Assembly (NCBI GenBank): GCA_013396525.1
Contig: VWYX01000899.1
Location: forward strand, 106,281 to 170,280
Source: Chaetorhynchus papuensis
Taxonomy: Eukaryota > Chordata > Aves > Passeriformes > Rhipiduridae
Reading direction: 5' to 3'
Length of the DNA: 64,000 nt
This document shows positions 37,561 through 47,920 of the stretch, piece after piece. Numbering within the stretch: position 1 is the stretch's first letter; every line of letters starts with the position of its first letter. Below the pieces are notes generated by a model. The model was not told the DNA's origin. It did no database searches and saw nothing but the letters and a program-made list of their open reading frames with translations. The position numbers and the translations under genes were made by a program.

Positions 37561-40330
37561 GAACGGATTTTCTAAGGGGAAACCGTTTTTGACTGTTTTG
37601 TGAGAGTTCTACCTAATGAGCCAGCAGGAAAGACCAGTGAAGGGCACTAGAGCAAGCCCTGAGCTGCTGAACCTTCCCTACTCTGCTGTCACTGGCAGCA
37701 ACAGGGGTATTATTGCTAATTCTTTCCATTCAATTATGAGCCTTGTTGGTTTTCAGCTTGGGGTTTGGTTTTTTTTCCTTAAATTTCCTGGTTTGGGAGT
37801 TTTCACAGGCCGGGAGAGATCCAAGATGCTGCTGCAGACAAAGAAATCCATGACTAAAAACAGATAAGTGGCTCCTTCCTCAAAATATTCCAGCTTTTTC
37901 CACAGAAGGTGAATTTTCCGGCAACAGGATGCACGGTTTTCCATCCTCTGGGATATTCTCTAATTATTAATAACTTTGATAATTACAACGTTGGGCTGGA
38001 CTCCCACAGAGACAGGTGGTTAGCAGCCCTATAGCCACAAGTCAGGGAAAGCAGCCCCTTGCACGTGGGGCTCTGCACAAATTAGTCACGAGAGCTGCTG
38101 CTCCCAGAGCAGGGACGGGTGGGTTCAAACCTGGTGTGCAAATGTGCTTTTCCATCCCCTGGGAGAGCAGAGCTCAGCAGAGGTCACATCCTAAGCTACA
38201 GGCTGTGCTGGCAGGTGCCACCATGTCGCTGTGCTCAGAGGGGGCTGGCAAAGGGGAGCAAAAGGGCAACCAGGCAGCAGGGAGAGGTGTGGGAATGAAC
38301 AGGAGTGAAGGATCCAAAGAAGGGCAGAGAAAAAAAAAAACCTGGAGGTGAGCCTGGACAAATGATGAAGTACACATCCTCCAAGCAGGCAATTAGCAAC
38401 AAATCTTGAGGCTGACGAGTCTTTCAGCCTTGCTCGGTGCAGCCGTGGTGAGGAGTGAACCAGGGTGTTGTAATTGGTCTGGGATGTGTGGGTGATGAAC
38501 TGAGCCTCTTCTGGAGGAGGGTGCACCATAACTCCTGTGCCTCAGGGCCTTGCACCTGCTTGGGGCTCTTGATAAATCACCCTGGAGAAGGTCAGGAGCA
38601 CATCATCATTGCAGTGGTGAAGAACAGGAAAGCAGTTTTGTGTCAGCCACCCTCAGAATCTGACACTTCTGGACTTTTGCCCTAAGCTTTGGACCAGGCA
38701 TGAGCAATAGGTAAAGCCAGAAGGTGAATCCAGACCTTGTGTGGTTTAGAGATGAGGTAATTGATAAGGTGACACTGCAGCTGCACTCTTTTGGCAGAGC
38801 TGAGGGTAGACAAATCTGTGCTGGACTCCTTCTCCAAAACAAGTCTGGAGAGCATCTCTCAGGGGCCATTGCACCTTGGCAGCAGGAAAACAGGTGGGAA
38901 CTGATCTCTGAAAGAGTATCTCAGAAAAATCTCCTCTCAGCCTCTCCAGAAACCTCCACTTCCTGCTGCCTCTGCTCCACGTTTACCAGCAGATTCTCCC
39001 AGGTGGTGTCCCACCTGCTCAGCTCCTCTGTAAGGCTGGCCCCTGCAGGGGAACTCTGGTCTTTCAGAAAATCTGCTTTGAAAAGAGTGGAACGAAAGCA
39101 TGTTGACTGCCATGGGAAGGTCCCTGCTGTTTCCAGCAAGCTTTGGCTCGTGCCAATTTATTTCTCTTCTCTATTCCCAGCAAATAAGACAGGTTCAAAA
39201 GATCAGAGTGAAACAGGGTTATGCACTTCACCACTGATGTAGCACAAAGAAAATACATGCTGTCCAAAGAATAAATGAAGTCACACTCTCAGTTCTTAAC
39301 TTACTTTAATTGAGTATATAAAAGAAGACTAAATTTCATTATCAGACTCAGCAGGAAAAGCAAAGCTGGAGGGAGGCAGTTCTTTATTAATTCACAGGGC
39401 TGTACATCACACATTATGTCTGGCAGGGAAAAAAAGTGTTTTAACTTGGAGGGAAATGTTAATTTCAGCTGGAAAGAAACAGTGTCTAACGTGAGCACAC
39501 CAACCTTTCTCCAGCAATATGGTTTAGAATCTTAAGGTAAATGCTCTAATTGCCAACTTTCTCTCTGTAATTCTCTGATGTTTTCAGTAGCCACAATTGC
39601 CAGTGGCACGGAGCTCCACAGTGCAGGTGCTCTGTGAGAGGGCAGCAGAAGCAGGGTTTCTTGGTGTCCCTTCCTTTTTTTTTCTCCCCATCCAAAAAGC
39701 ATCTTTTGAAGTGGAAAAATCTTTCAGGTGTTGAACTCCTACTAAAAGCCAGAAGCTCTCTTTTCTTCCGCTGTCCTGGTGCACCAGTGGTGCTGCTGCA
39801 ACTCAAAGTAAGCTTCCAACACCTATGAATTACCTTCTTCTTCCCACTTCTGATTTTTTTTTTCCCCTCACTTTCTCATTTCTTTAATTCCTCTTGCAGG
39901 AGGAGGACTGGCAGGCTCTACCTGGACTGCCACCATGTGTTAGTTAAGTGACTGGTTAGAGGTGTCAGAGCTGTAATGCAATTTGTATTCATTATGCCTC
40001 TCCAAAAGAGCAGGTAATTTGAGGGAAGATTGAAGCTGTGGACAATTCATTAGATGCTCATCTCAAAGGGAAGTGTGCCAGACAAGAGTATCTGATATGC
40101 TTCTGAATACCTGGAATTGATGCAATGTTCCGTGTTAAAAATACCTTTCACGGTTATTTTGGAAAATTTGCCTTTGACTGTGGGGAATTGTCAGCTTGTC
40201 TGACTCATGGTGGATCTGAGCTTCACACAGATGAGTTAGCATGGATGCATTAGGAAACGACGATCAAAGCCCTGTTCCCACCAAAGCATGCTATGAAAGT
40301 TGGAATAAATCTTCTAATTGAAAACTAATT

Positions 40331-40830
40331 GGTGTTACACCAAGAAACGCCGAACAAGACGGTGCCGGTTCAGATCGTTCCCTTTCTCAAGCACCAAGGA
40401 CAAACTCGGGTTCCCAGCAGTGTCACACAGTGAGATGTATTTGCACCTGGCACTGAGAGAAAAAAATGCCCACTCTGGGAGCTGTGTGGGCAGCTTCTGT
40501 TCAAGGGTGTTCTACCACTTCTCGTGACAGACAGCAGACACAGAGTTCCACAAAGACTGGGCCCTCTGGGGCGTCCTCGCCACCCTCACACACTGCAGCA
40601 CCCCTCTGCTGCCGGACAAGGCTGATGCACATCTTCACACAGACTCCTGGCAGACCAGGCCAAACTTGTCACCTCCAGGTCACCTGGCACTCTGAGACAC
40701 ACGCAGCTCCGACACCATCCCGGCAGGAATGGGAGCTGGAAGGACGCCAGAACTGCACTGTGGCAGATTAATAAAGGTAACCCACTCTGGTGGGATCAAC
40801 GCCCCTCTCTGAGGTCAGCTCAAAGTCAGG
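40331..40830 (+). other. possible decayed LTR fragment (3' portion)
   Basis: Near 40770 an AATAAAGGT signal is followed 17 bp later by TCAACGCCCCT. The minus-strand LTR at 33853-34208 has AATAAAGGT followed 27 bp later by the same TCAACGCCCCT. The shared 9-mer and 11-mer in the same order suggest a related LTR end in plus orientation. Upstream sequence back to a TGTTACACC start at 40331 is CpG-containing but shows no visible similarity to the other LTR and has no clear TATA box. The start is therefore only a guess. Confidence 0.3.
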
Positions 40831-43189
40831 ATGAGAGAAAGTTCTTGTGAAAATGAGAAGTTTCTGCTGATTACTATTCCTAGGCCTAGCAAAGAGAGTA
40901 ATTAGCCTCTTACCTCCTTACTACCACTTTTTACCTACTAAAAGATAATTGGGAGTCTCTGCTCAGTCTCGTCTTTTCTGGGATAACCAGTTCTTTCCTC
41001 TCATACTGTGTGTTACAGATGGCCCCTCTGTCTTGCTCTCACTCCTTTCTCTGCACTGGCATTTTGGCAGTGCCCCTGCATCATTCTTGGATCACAGCTT
41101 CACCATCTTGATTCAAGACCCTGCCATCCCTGAGGTGAGCAGAGCAGAGCACTGTCTTTCAAGCTGCACTCCCATTTTCACTGTTCCAAATCATCGCTGT
41201 CTTTTTGCTAGGGCATCCTGCATCCCCAGCTATGTCTGTCCTTTGCATCCCCAACATCTCCCTTCTTCTCGGTGTCATAATCCATGCCTTCATCTCAGAC
41301 TGCTGAATTCTCCTGCCCTGTGTGTCACACCAAGTGTGTCTTTAGCCAATGCCACCTGAGAGGCTGCAGACCATTTTCCTACTTCACCCAGGCAAGACTG
41401 ACCAAATCCTATCCCTCAGAGTCACCCTAAGTCTCTCAAACTTTGTCTGGGACACGTCAGTTAAACACTTCTGTATTTAATAAATCTATTGATTGATACC
41501 AGGCATTGTTTGCACCTCCTGGTGACTTCACCCACACCGTGCATTAACTTGCTCTGCTGGAGGCAGCACCTCACTTGTGCTAGCTGATACACTCACTGGT
41601 ACCCACCACTTTCCCCTTCCCCTTCAGGTGGGTCACCCAAGAAAACAAATGCCATCACTGGCACTGCCATTGTTCTGGCATGACTTGATAAATGCAAGCT
41701 GACTGCTTTTAACCCTCCAATTAATCTTTGTTGAGGACTTGTGAAAAAACGAGTGGATGTCAGTGTCATTCTGGGCATCGCAATCAGACTGATGAGTTTA
41801 TGAGTGACTATGTCCTTCCTTTCAAAAAAAGAAAGCACCATCTCCAGTGCTGTGGGCTTGCAGCCATGCCCCAGGAGATCTCAGCAATAACAAGTTTAGA
41901 AAGGAACATTTGAACTTTTTTCTTCCAGCCTCATTCCAAAAACAAATTTTCTTTTATATTACTGCATTCAGAATTAGCCTATTTTGATGAAATACCGTCT
42001 TCAAGGAGAAATACGTTCTGTCACACACTTTTTAATCAGCTCTCTCCCTAATTCATTTGAGGAATAATGCAGTATTTTTCACTTTGTTTTGTTTGGTAAA
42101 GCTGAGGCGAAGAAGACTGCTTGTATTTCCCCTAATCATGCTGTCTGGTTTGTTGATGAAGTTCTGTTCTCTGCCTGTGAAGGAGTTTGTTCTCAATAGA
42201 TCTTAAAACACTAAACACAGGAACCTTAACTGATCTTGGGTAGCACTAAACCCAAGGGTGATTTCATCATTGCAGAGAGCAGTTAGACTATGATGGAGCC
42301 CAGAGCGTAGAGAGTGTTCCTCTAGAACACTAGAAAATGCTGGAACTAGAAAATGCTTGAACTTGTCACAAGTCAAGTGAATCAAGAGCCTTTCAGTACT
42401 TGGTGATAAAATCTGAATACAGGATCAGCACAGAAGGCCTCAGCTGTGCCACCTCCTTCCAAGGCTGGGCCTAAGATGTTTAATGTAAAAAGTTCTTGTT
42501 AAGTGGTCAGCGCTCAGGTTGTGTTAATCAACACATCTGGCTGGTGTTTGCCATCTCAGCTCTTGAGCTGGTGATCTCTGGGTGATCAATCAGATCTTCA
42601 GGGAAGTGTTTGCTTGCCCACACACCAGGGCTGTGTCCAATTTTACAACAATTTTTTCTTACCCTGTCAGGTTTTACACCACCAAAGCACTGGGGCTGCC
42701 TCTGCCAAGCCACAAAGAGCAGACTGAGTGTCAGTGCACACATCCATAGTTAGCAAAGGTGGGGAAAGTCCACCCTTCTGCCTGACTTCACGGCAGAGGA
42801 AGCCTTGACAAAGTTTTTCAATGGATGTGATTGTGTCTGTCTCTCTCTCCCAGCTCCTTGTCCTGTCACCCAGAGTTTCCATCCTTTTGACCCATTGCAA
42901 ACACCATCCTCATCAGTGCCATTTCACAGAGACACAGCTTCCAGCTGGGGGATGGCATTGCTGTCTGGCTGCTGCCGGTGTGGGAGGGAGCCTTTGCCAC
43001 ACTGAAGCTCCTCTGCACAGCTTTCTAGGACAAGGTCCCTGGTCACAGCTCCTCTGACACAGTTTTCAGGAGAAGAGACAGATCTGTGTTAGGTGAGCTG
43101 CTGTATGAAGTTGTGTGAACTGCTTGCTGTACAGAAGGGGCCTCACTCTGTAGAATTTCCCCTGTGGAGGGGTTTTTGCAAGGACTTTT
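40831..43189. other. unique non-coding DNA, no gene seen
   Basis: Ordinary sequence. An AATAAA at ~41480 followed by TCTATTGATTGATACC is isolated and not part of a recognised LTR. Open frames are short and unsupported. Confidence 0.5.
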
Positions 43190-43440
43190 CACAGAATCAC
43201 AGAAGGGACACCCAAGGAACATCGACCCATCGACCCCAACTCCTGGCCCTGCACAGAACAGCCCCAAGGATCACACCAGGGGCCTGAGAGCATTGTTCAA
43301 ACACTTCTTGGACTCTGTCAGGCTGGTGCTGTGACCGCTGCCCTGGGGAGCCTGTTAAGTGCCCAACCATCCTCTGGGTGAAGAATCTTTTCCTGATATG
43401 CACCCTAAACCTCCCCTGACACCCATCACAGGACGTGCTT
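43190..43440 (-). mobile_element. CR1 LINE 3' end, 5'-truncated
   Basis: The plus strand begins with CACAGAATCACAGAAGGGAC (reverse of the CR1 tail). It continues with CAACTCCTGGCCCTGCACAG, CCTGAGAGCATTGTTCAAAC, GGGGAGCCTGTTAAGTGCCC, GAAGAATCTTTTCC and AAACCTCCCCTGACACCC. This is the alternative avian CR1 3' end type that carries 'CTCCTGGCCCTGCACAG', distinct from the one at 5991. The copy is directly followed by more upstream CR1 sequence in the same orientation (43450 onward). Confidence 0.9.
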
Positions 43441-43449
43441 ATTCATCTG

Positions 43450-43720
43450 GGGATGGATGGATTTTGTCCAGAAGGATCCTGTGAGAGGCAGTATGGAAAG
43501 CATTACTGAAATCCAAAAAGATCACATCCACTGGCTTCCTTTGTCTCAGTGTCTGTCTGTCTACCCAGCAGATTGGTCTGCTAAAAAAAACTCAATACAA
43601 TTTCTCAGCAGATTCAGCCTAACAGGCCCCAGGACCTAAACACCCTGGTAATCACTTGGTCAGGCACTCTGGTTCTAAGGGAAAAGCTCAGGATGATAGG
43701 ATCTGTCATTCTGACATGCT
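43450..43720 (-). mobile_element. CR1 LINE internal (late ORF2) fragment
   Basis: GATTTTGTCCAGAAGGATCC, TGTGAGAGGCAGTATGGAAA, GCATTACTGAAATCCAAAAA and GATCACATCCACTGGCTTCC match, in reverse orientation, the reverse-transcriptase-coding part of CR1. Weaker matches continue through AACAGGCCCCAGG and CTCAGGATGATAGGATCTGT to about 43720. It lies immediately beyond the CR1 3' end at 43190-43440 in the same orientation. The two are best read as one insertion with a large internal deletion, though nested independent insertions cannot be excluded. No intact reading frame remains. Confidence 0.8.
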
Positions 43721-45052
43721 ACAACTCTCTACGTTCCTACTACATGGAGTTCTGAAAACTAGAAAGTATTCCAGACATCAAAATAAAATATTTACATCCC
43801 CCTTCCTTATTGGAGACACTTTGCTGGGCCAGCCTGTTGTCAGACTCCTTTATCTGCTTCAGTTCACTTTACTGCTCACTGTGACTTACACAGGATTTAT
43901 GATCCAAGTCAAGAGCTTGATTGCATTTAGTTTGCTGGTGACAGGATCAATTCATTGCTGGTAGGAAGAGTGATGCATTGCTTGTCAGCCCCTCACTGGC
44001 CCACAGATTACTGAGAAGCCTAGTGAGTGTCTCTGTATGTCTTGGAGTCATGTTTTTTTGTTTTTTTTTCTAAATAACTTCATAATTACTGAAATTCAAT
44101 ATTATTCTCCTCAGTGGAGGTTATGGAACAAGGAAAGCCCTGGAAAAAAGCTCCTGGTAAGTTTCTTTTGATACCAAATGGTCTCATCCTGCTGAGGTAA
44201 ATAAATTCCTATTTCAAGTCACTCGTTTCCATTAATTTCACTTGAACTTTTAGGATAATATCAAACAATAATTTTAATATTCAATTCCAGTTGTGTTATT
44301 AATATTTGCTGGTATAATGCTTTGTTATTATAGAATAACAATGTGTGTACCTTATGGAAATGGAGCATTTAGGTATTGTTGAAACAAAATTGTTTGATGC
44401 TGTCAAGACCATCCAATTTGATTATTCTCATTAGACATTTCTGGAGGAGGGAGAAGGAAGAGCATTTTATGTTGAAATTTGATTTAAAACAAAAATGACT
44501 TCTGAAATGTTGGGATTTTATCACTGCTAAATGCTGGTGCCTGGCAGGTATTTCTGCCAAGAGACAAAGCAGCTGACAAAATTAGGCCCAAAATGAAAAA
44601 GAGCAAGGAAAGGGTGGTTGCTGATGGTCCTGTCTAGAGCTGCAGATGTTTCCTTGTAGGTCAACAGATGAAGCAGAGCTGCTGTAGGATGTCAGAAAAT
44701 AAGTGTACTCAGCTCTACAAATTAAATGTCTCAGCTTCATCTCTCCACCTCCTATTGCCATTTTTTTGTCCCTCCCTCTGACGATGGCATTGCTTGAGTT
44801 CTTCTTGCTGCCCCAAGAGAGGCAGACTGGGAGAACATCCTCTCCTCCCCACGTGCTTTAAGGCTCTCCAAGATTTTGCGTGCTGCTGAGCAGGTCGAGG
44901 TGAAGGACAGCTTTATCCAGCCCATCCCTGTGTCCCCACAAACAGCCATGTTATTCATGAAGTCTACAAGACTTTCGCATCATCTCTCATCAAATATTAA
45001 AGTTGTTACTTAAAGGAAGGTAAAAGAATGATTAAAGAATACTTTTAGGAAA
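43721..45052. other. AT-rich non-coding DNA
   Basis: No gene or recognised transposon. The block 44040-44350 is strongly AT-rich with TTTTTTTGTTTTTTTTTC and many AATAATATT-type motifs. Confidence 0.5.
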
Positions 45053-45699
45053 TGTTATTATAATTAGAATGTCAAATTAACTATATCCTTTATTTAGACA
45101 GTTATGAAAATGTTTTAAGAGTGTTTAAATAGTTTTAAGAGCTGTAGTATTATTGTTGTCCTACCTTGCAAGCACACACACACTGTTTCTGCAGCCGGCT
45201 CCATGGAAACCACGCATTTAAATGAATTCATCTCCTGCCAGAGACTGTAGCAGCACCACCCTAGAAGCCAACGAGCCATTGGCTAAAAAAAAAAAAAAAC
45301 CAAACCTAGAAGCCTGTCACCAGAGATCGGAGAGGAGACGACCAATCGCTGCGAGATATGAGAGCAGGGCTAGGGGTGGAGCGAAGCAGACTCCCGACCC
45401 CTATATCCCAGACTAAAATTCTAAACCAGTCCCTTTTTTCATTGGATTAGCCACCGAGGGCCTCGGTGCTGGAGCTCCAGACCATTTTCCCACCGCTTTT
45501 TTTAAGCAACCAGCACCGAAGAAAGCTTTACCCGGGTTGTGCCAGCCGGCCTGGCTGAGAAAAAGCCTTTAATCGCGAAGATCTCGGACTTCATTTTTTT
45601 CCCGATTTTTCGAGGTTTTTTCTGTTCCAGTTTTTATAATTGTTAAATAAACCGTTTTTATTTAGTTTAATACCTGGAATTATAATTTTTTTCATAACA
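45053..45699 (+). mobile_element. endogenous retrovirus LTR (647 bp)
   Basis: The element may run from TGTTATTATAATT (45053) to TTTTTTTCATAACA (45699). The termini TGTTAT and ATAACA are perfect inverted repeats. Promoter parts are in order: two CCAAT motifs (GAGCCATTGG near 45275, GACCAATCGC near 45338), a TATA-like CCTATATCCC near 45400, and AATAAA at 45646-45651, ~245 bp downstream. The sequence around 45310-45600 is CpG-rich compared with its surroundings, consistent with a relatively young insertion. Just after the end, ATTCGCTGGGCACGTAGGAC could be the start of a leader region, but no gag or pol follows. The left end could instead be near 45156 (TGTTGTCCTACC). It encodes no protein. Confidence 0.75.
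45285..45299. repeat. poly-A tract (15 A) in LTR U3
   Basis: A run of 15 A inside the LTR between the two CCAAT motifs. Confidence 0.95.
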
Positions 45700-47556
45700 G
45701 CCAGATTCGCTGGGCACGTAGGACTGAGACATCAGGCTGGAACTGAGCAGGCCTGAGGTGCTTCATGGAGTCCTGTAAATATCTAACCCAAGGCTGTCTG
45801 ACCTGAGGCTACGCTCGAAAAGTTACCTCCCAGAGAAGGGTGATTCCTGTGTTGTCTGTCTTCCTGGCACAGCTCACTTAGATTCCCAGTGAAGACACCA
45901 CCCAGACGAAACATAACTTTAAAAGTGCCTCAAACAGGAGAGCTGGATGCAATTTAACGTGTGGGTGAGGGGAGCTGGGTGACCTTCACTCCCTGATGGA
46001 TTCACTCTGGAGCTAAACACATCTAAGGCTCTGGCTGTATCTATTCATCAAACTAATGGTGTGATGGTAGTTGGGCTTATTGGATTAAATCCTCACTGAG
46101 CCATGGGCTTATGCTAACAAGCAGCAAGCTCCTCAGAGTCCCTGAAGTGTGGGATGTGTGCTGTGCTGTGATGTGATGTGATGTGATCCTCCAAAAGCAA
46201 CACACACTGTGTCAGAAGATGCCCCTTAGAGTGTAATAAAGACTTTTTTAACATATCAGAAAGAAGCCAGAACAAAAGTTTACTCCATGAAGCATTACTT
46301 TAATGCTGGCCATGCCTGAGTAAATGCATGCCAGAGTCTCAGATGTGATGGCTCCTTGCTCCTCAGGAGACCCCACAAAGCACAGGACTGTTGGTGTGGC
46401 AAAATTTTACACTGGCCTGCTCAAGTCCCCTCTTTTTCTTCCAGTGGTGGGAAACAGGGCAGGAAGGTTTCCATGCACTGGAAAAATTGGATAAGTGATG
46501 TGTGGCACTTACACTTTGCAAATCCTACAATGGCAATTGCTCAAACCATGCTGGTGCTGGAGTGCCACTCTTCTGCTAACAGGGATTTGGGCTCAGGCAC
46601 TCCCGAGCGCTCCTGTCCATTAAATTTTGCTTCCCCAAGAAGTTCCCCCGAGGTTCCTCTTTCTTATTCATTATTAGTGACATCTAGTGACTGGCGAGAG
46701 TCATGCAGCAAACGAATGAAACAGTAATTAATAATTTAGACTGAACTTACATGACAAGAAACTACTTGGACTGGTAGTTTAACAAGTATTTCTCACTGCT
46801 GCCAGTAGAGAAATCCATCAGGCTCTTGTGCTTGAAATTATCCTTTGTTCCTCAGCCTTTTGCAGAGTGCCAAGGGCTGCCCTGGCTCCTGCAGGAGGCC
46901 CTGTGAAGAAGGTCCTCAGCTGAGGCTTTCCAGAACGTTTTATGATCCAGATAAAAGTCTTGGCGTTTGAATTTTGATGTGCTTTAAAGGTTCCAATTTT
47001 CAGGCATCGAATTTTCGGCTTTTCTTATAAGTCAGGTTTCCTCAGGGTATCTCAGTTGGGTGTCTAAAAGACTTGGCAATTTGTAACACCTCCTTTCAAC
47101 TCACTTTCCTGACAAAATAAGAATATTTCATTGCTTTGCCGCTATTTAACTGAGTCTCTACTCCCTATCACCTTGCAGCCCAAGCAACTCTGAGGTCATT
47201 ATGCTCCTCCTGTGCTTCGTGCAGATAGGAAACCATGCAGAGCAAAGTGCCTGGGATGGCTGCACGAGTCCTGAAATCCTAAGTAAATTAAAACAAAAAT
47301 TCATTTGGGAAAGAAGGCAAGTGGGAGAGACAATTTTTAGTGCAGCTACAGGAAAAACACTTGAAGTTCTTGCCTTCTAGTACACAAATCTGATTTGAGA
47401 TGCAAATCTAGGAGGAAATGGGCTTGGCTTGGCCTGGTGTTTGCTACTGCAAGATTAATCTGTGAAAATAACCCGAGAAAGAGGCCGCTTCTTCCAAAGT
47501 AATGCTGCACTGGGTGAACAACAGTGCCCAGGTGCAGAGCACCCCAGGTGTGGGGC
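45700..47556. other. unique non-coding DNA, no gene seen
   Basis: The sequence after the LTR loses CpG density within about 100 bp. A (TGTGA)4 repeat is at 46167-46187. The block 46640-46735 (TTATTCATTATTAGTGACAT, AAACAGTAATTAATAATTTA) is motif-dense. Confidence 0.5.
46167..46187. repeat. (TGTGA)4 microsatellite
   Basis: Four TGTGA units, preceded by a related TGTGCTGTGCTG stretch. Confidence 0.9.
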
Positions 47557-47920
47557 TGTTATGATCCATGGGAGATGCCTCTGCCCAAATTCAGGTGTGA
47601 ATCAGACCATAGGCCAAAGTCAATTACATGGATTTTATTTAACACTAAATGGGAGTTAGAGAGACAGAAAAGAGAAGAATGAGAGAGAGAGAGAGAGAGA
47701 GAAAGATCCATGAGAAGATTGTCACTACCCCTGGATCCAGTGGCATCCCATGGGTTCTTCTTTGCCCTGGGCTTCTGGGAAATGGGGATCCTGGCATCGT
47801 TCTGGAAGTGCCATCTTTATACAGCCCTAGTTCAGGGTATCCACGAGGTGGTCACCAATGTTCCCAATAACTTGAGGTGGTGTGTGCATAAGCAGTTGCT
47901 TCCTGCCCCCCAGTCTGACA
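47557..47920 (-). mobile_element. endogenous retrovirus solo LTR with (CT)n in R
   Basis: On the minus strand it runs from TGTCAGACTGGGGGG (47920) to GGATCATAACA (47557). A TATA box (CTGTATAAAGATGG, 47813-47826) precedes a (CT)11 tract at 47702-47681. It continues TCTGTCTCTCTAACTCCC and TAGTGTTAAATAAAATCC, with the AATAAA signal at 47634-47639, ~180 bp from the TATA. The U5 ends in CATAACA. A TATA, pyrimidine-rich R, 'GTTAAATAAA' signal and TG...CA ends are the recognisable layout of an avian ERV LTR. Flanking pentamers differ (GGGGC and CAATT), so a target-site duplication is not seen. No internal retroviral sequence is present. Confidence 0.75.
47681..47702. repeat. (GA)11 microsatellite within LTR
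   Basis: An uninterrupted GA dinucleotide repeat, equal to (CT)11 in the LTR sense, in the transcribed R region. Confidence 0.97.

Larger units (their letters stand above)
34209..40320. other. unique non-coding DNA, no gene seen
   Basis: No recognised repeats or exons. It includes an 18-bp perfect palindrome (35088-35105) and an AT-rich, motif-dense block at 36990-37560. Frames up to 172 codons (38724-39242 plus) show no domain and are not supported by splice context. Confidence 0.5.

Noticed and set aside
38724..39242. 172-codon plus-strand open frame
   Set aside because: No recognisable domain or splice context; composition like random translation.
40366..40385. Pol III B-box-like GGTTCAGATCG
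   Set aside because: No matching A-box at the right distance and no tRNA fold.
41460..41520. AATAAA as part of another LTR
   Set aside because: No TATA, no TG/CA ends and no similarity to the other LTRs.
47681..47702. GA repeat as a GAGA-factor promoter element
   Set aside because: Better explained as the CT-rich R region of the LTR.
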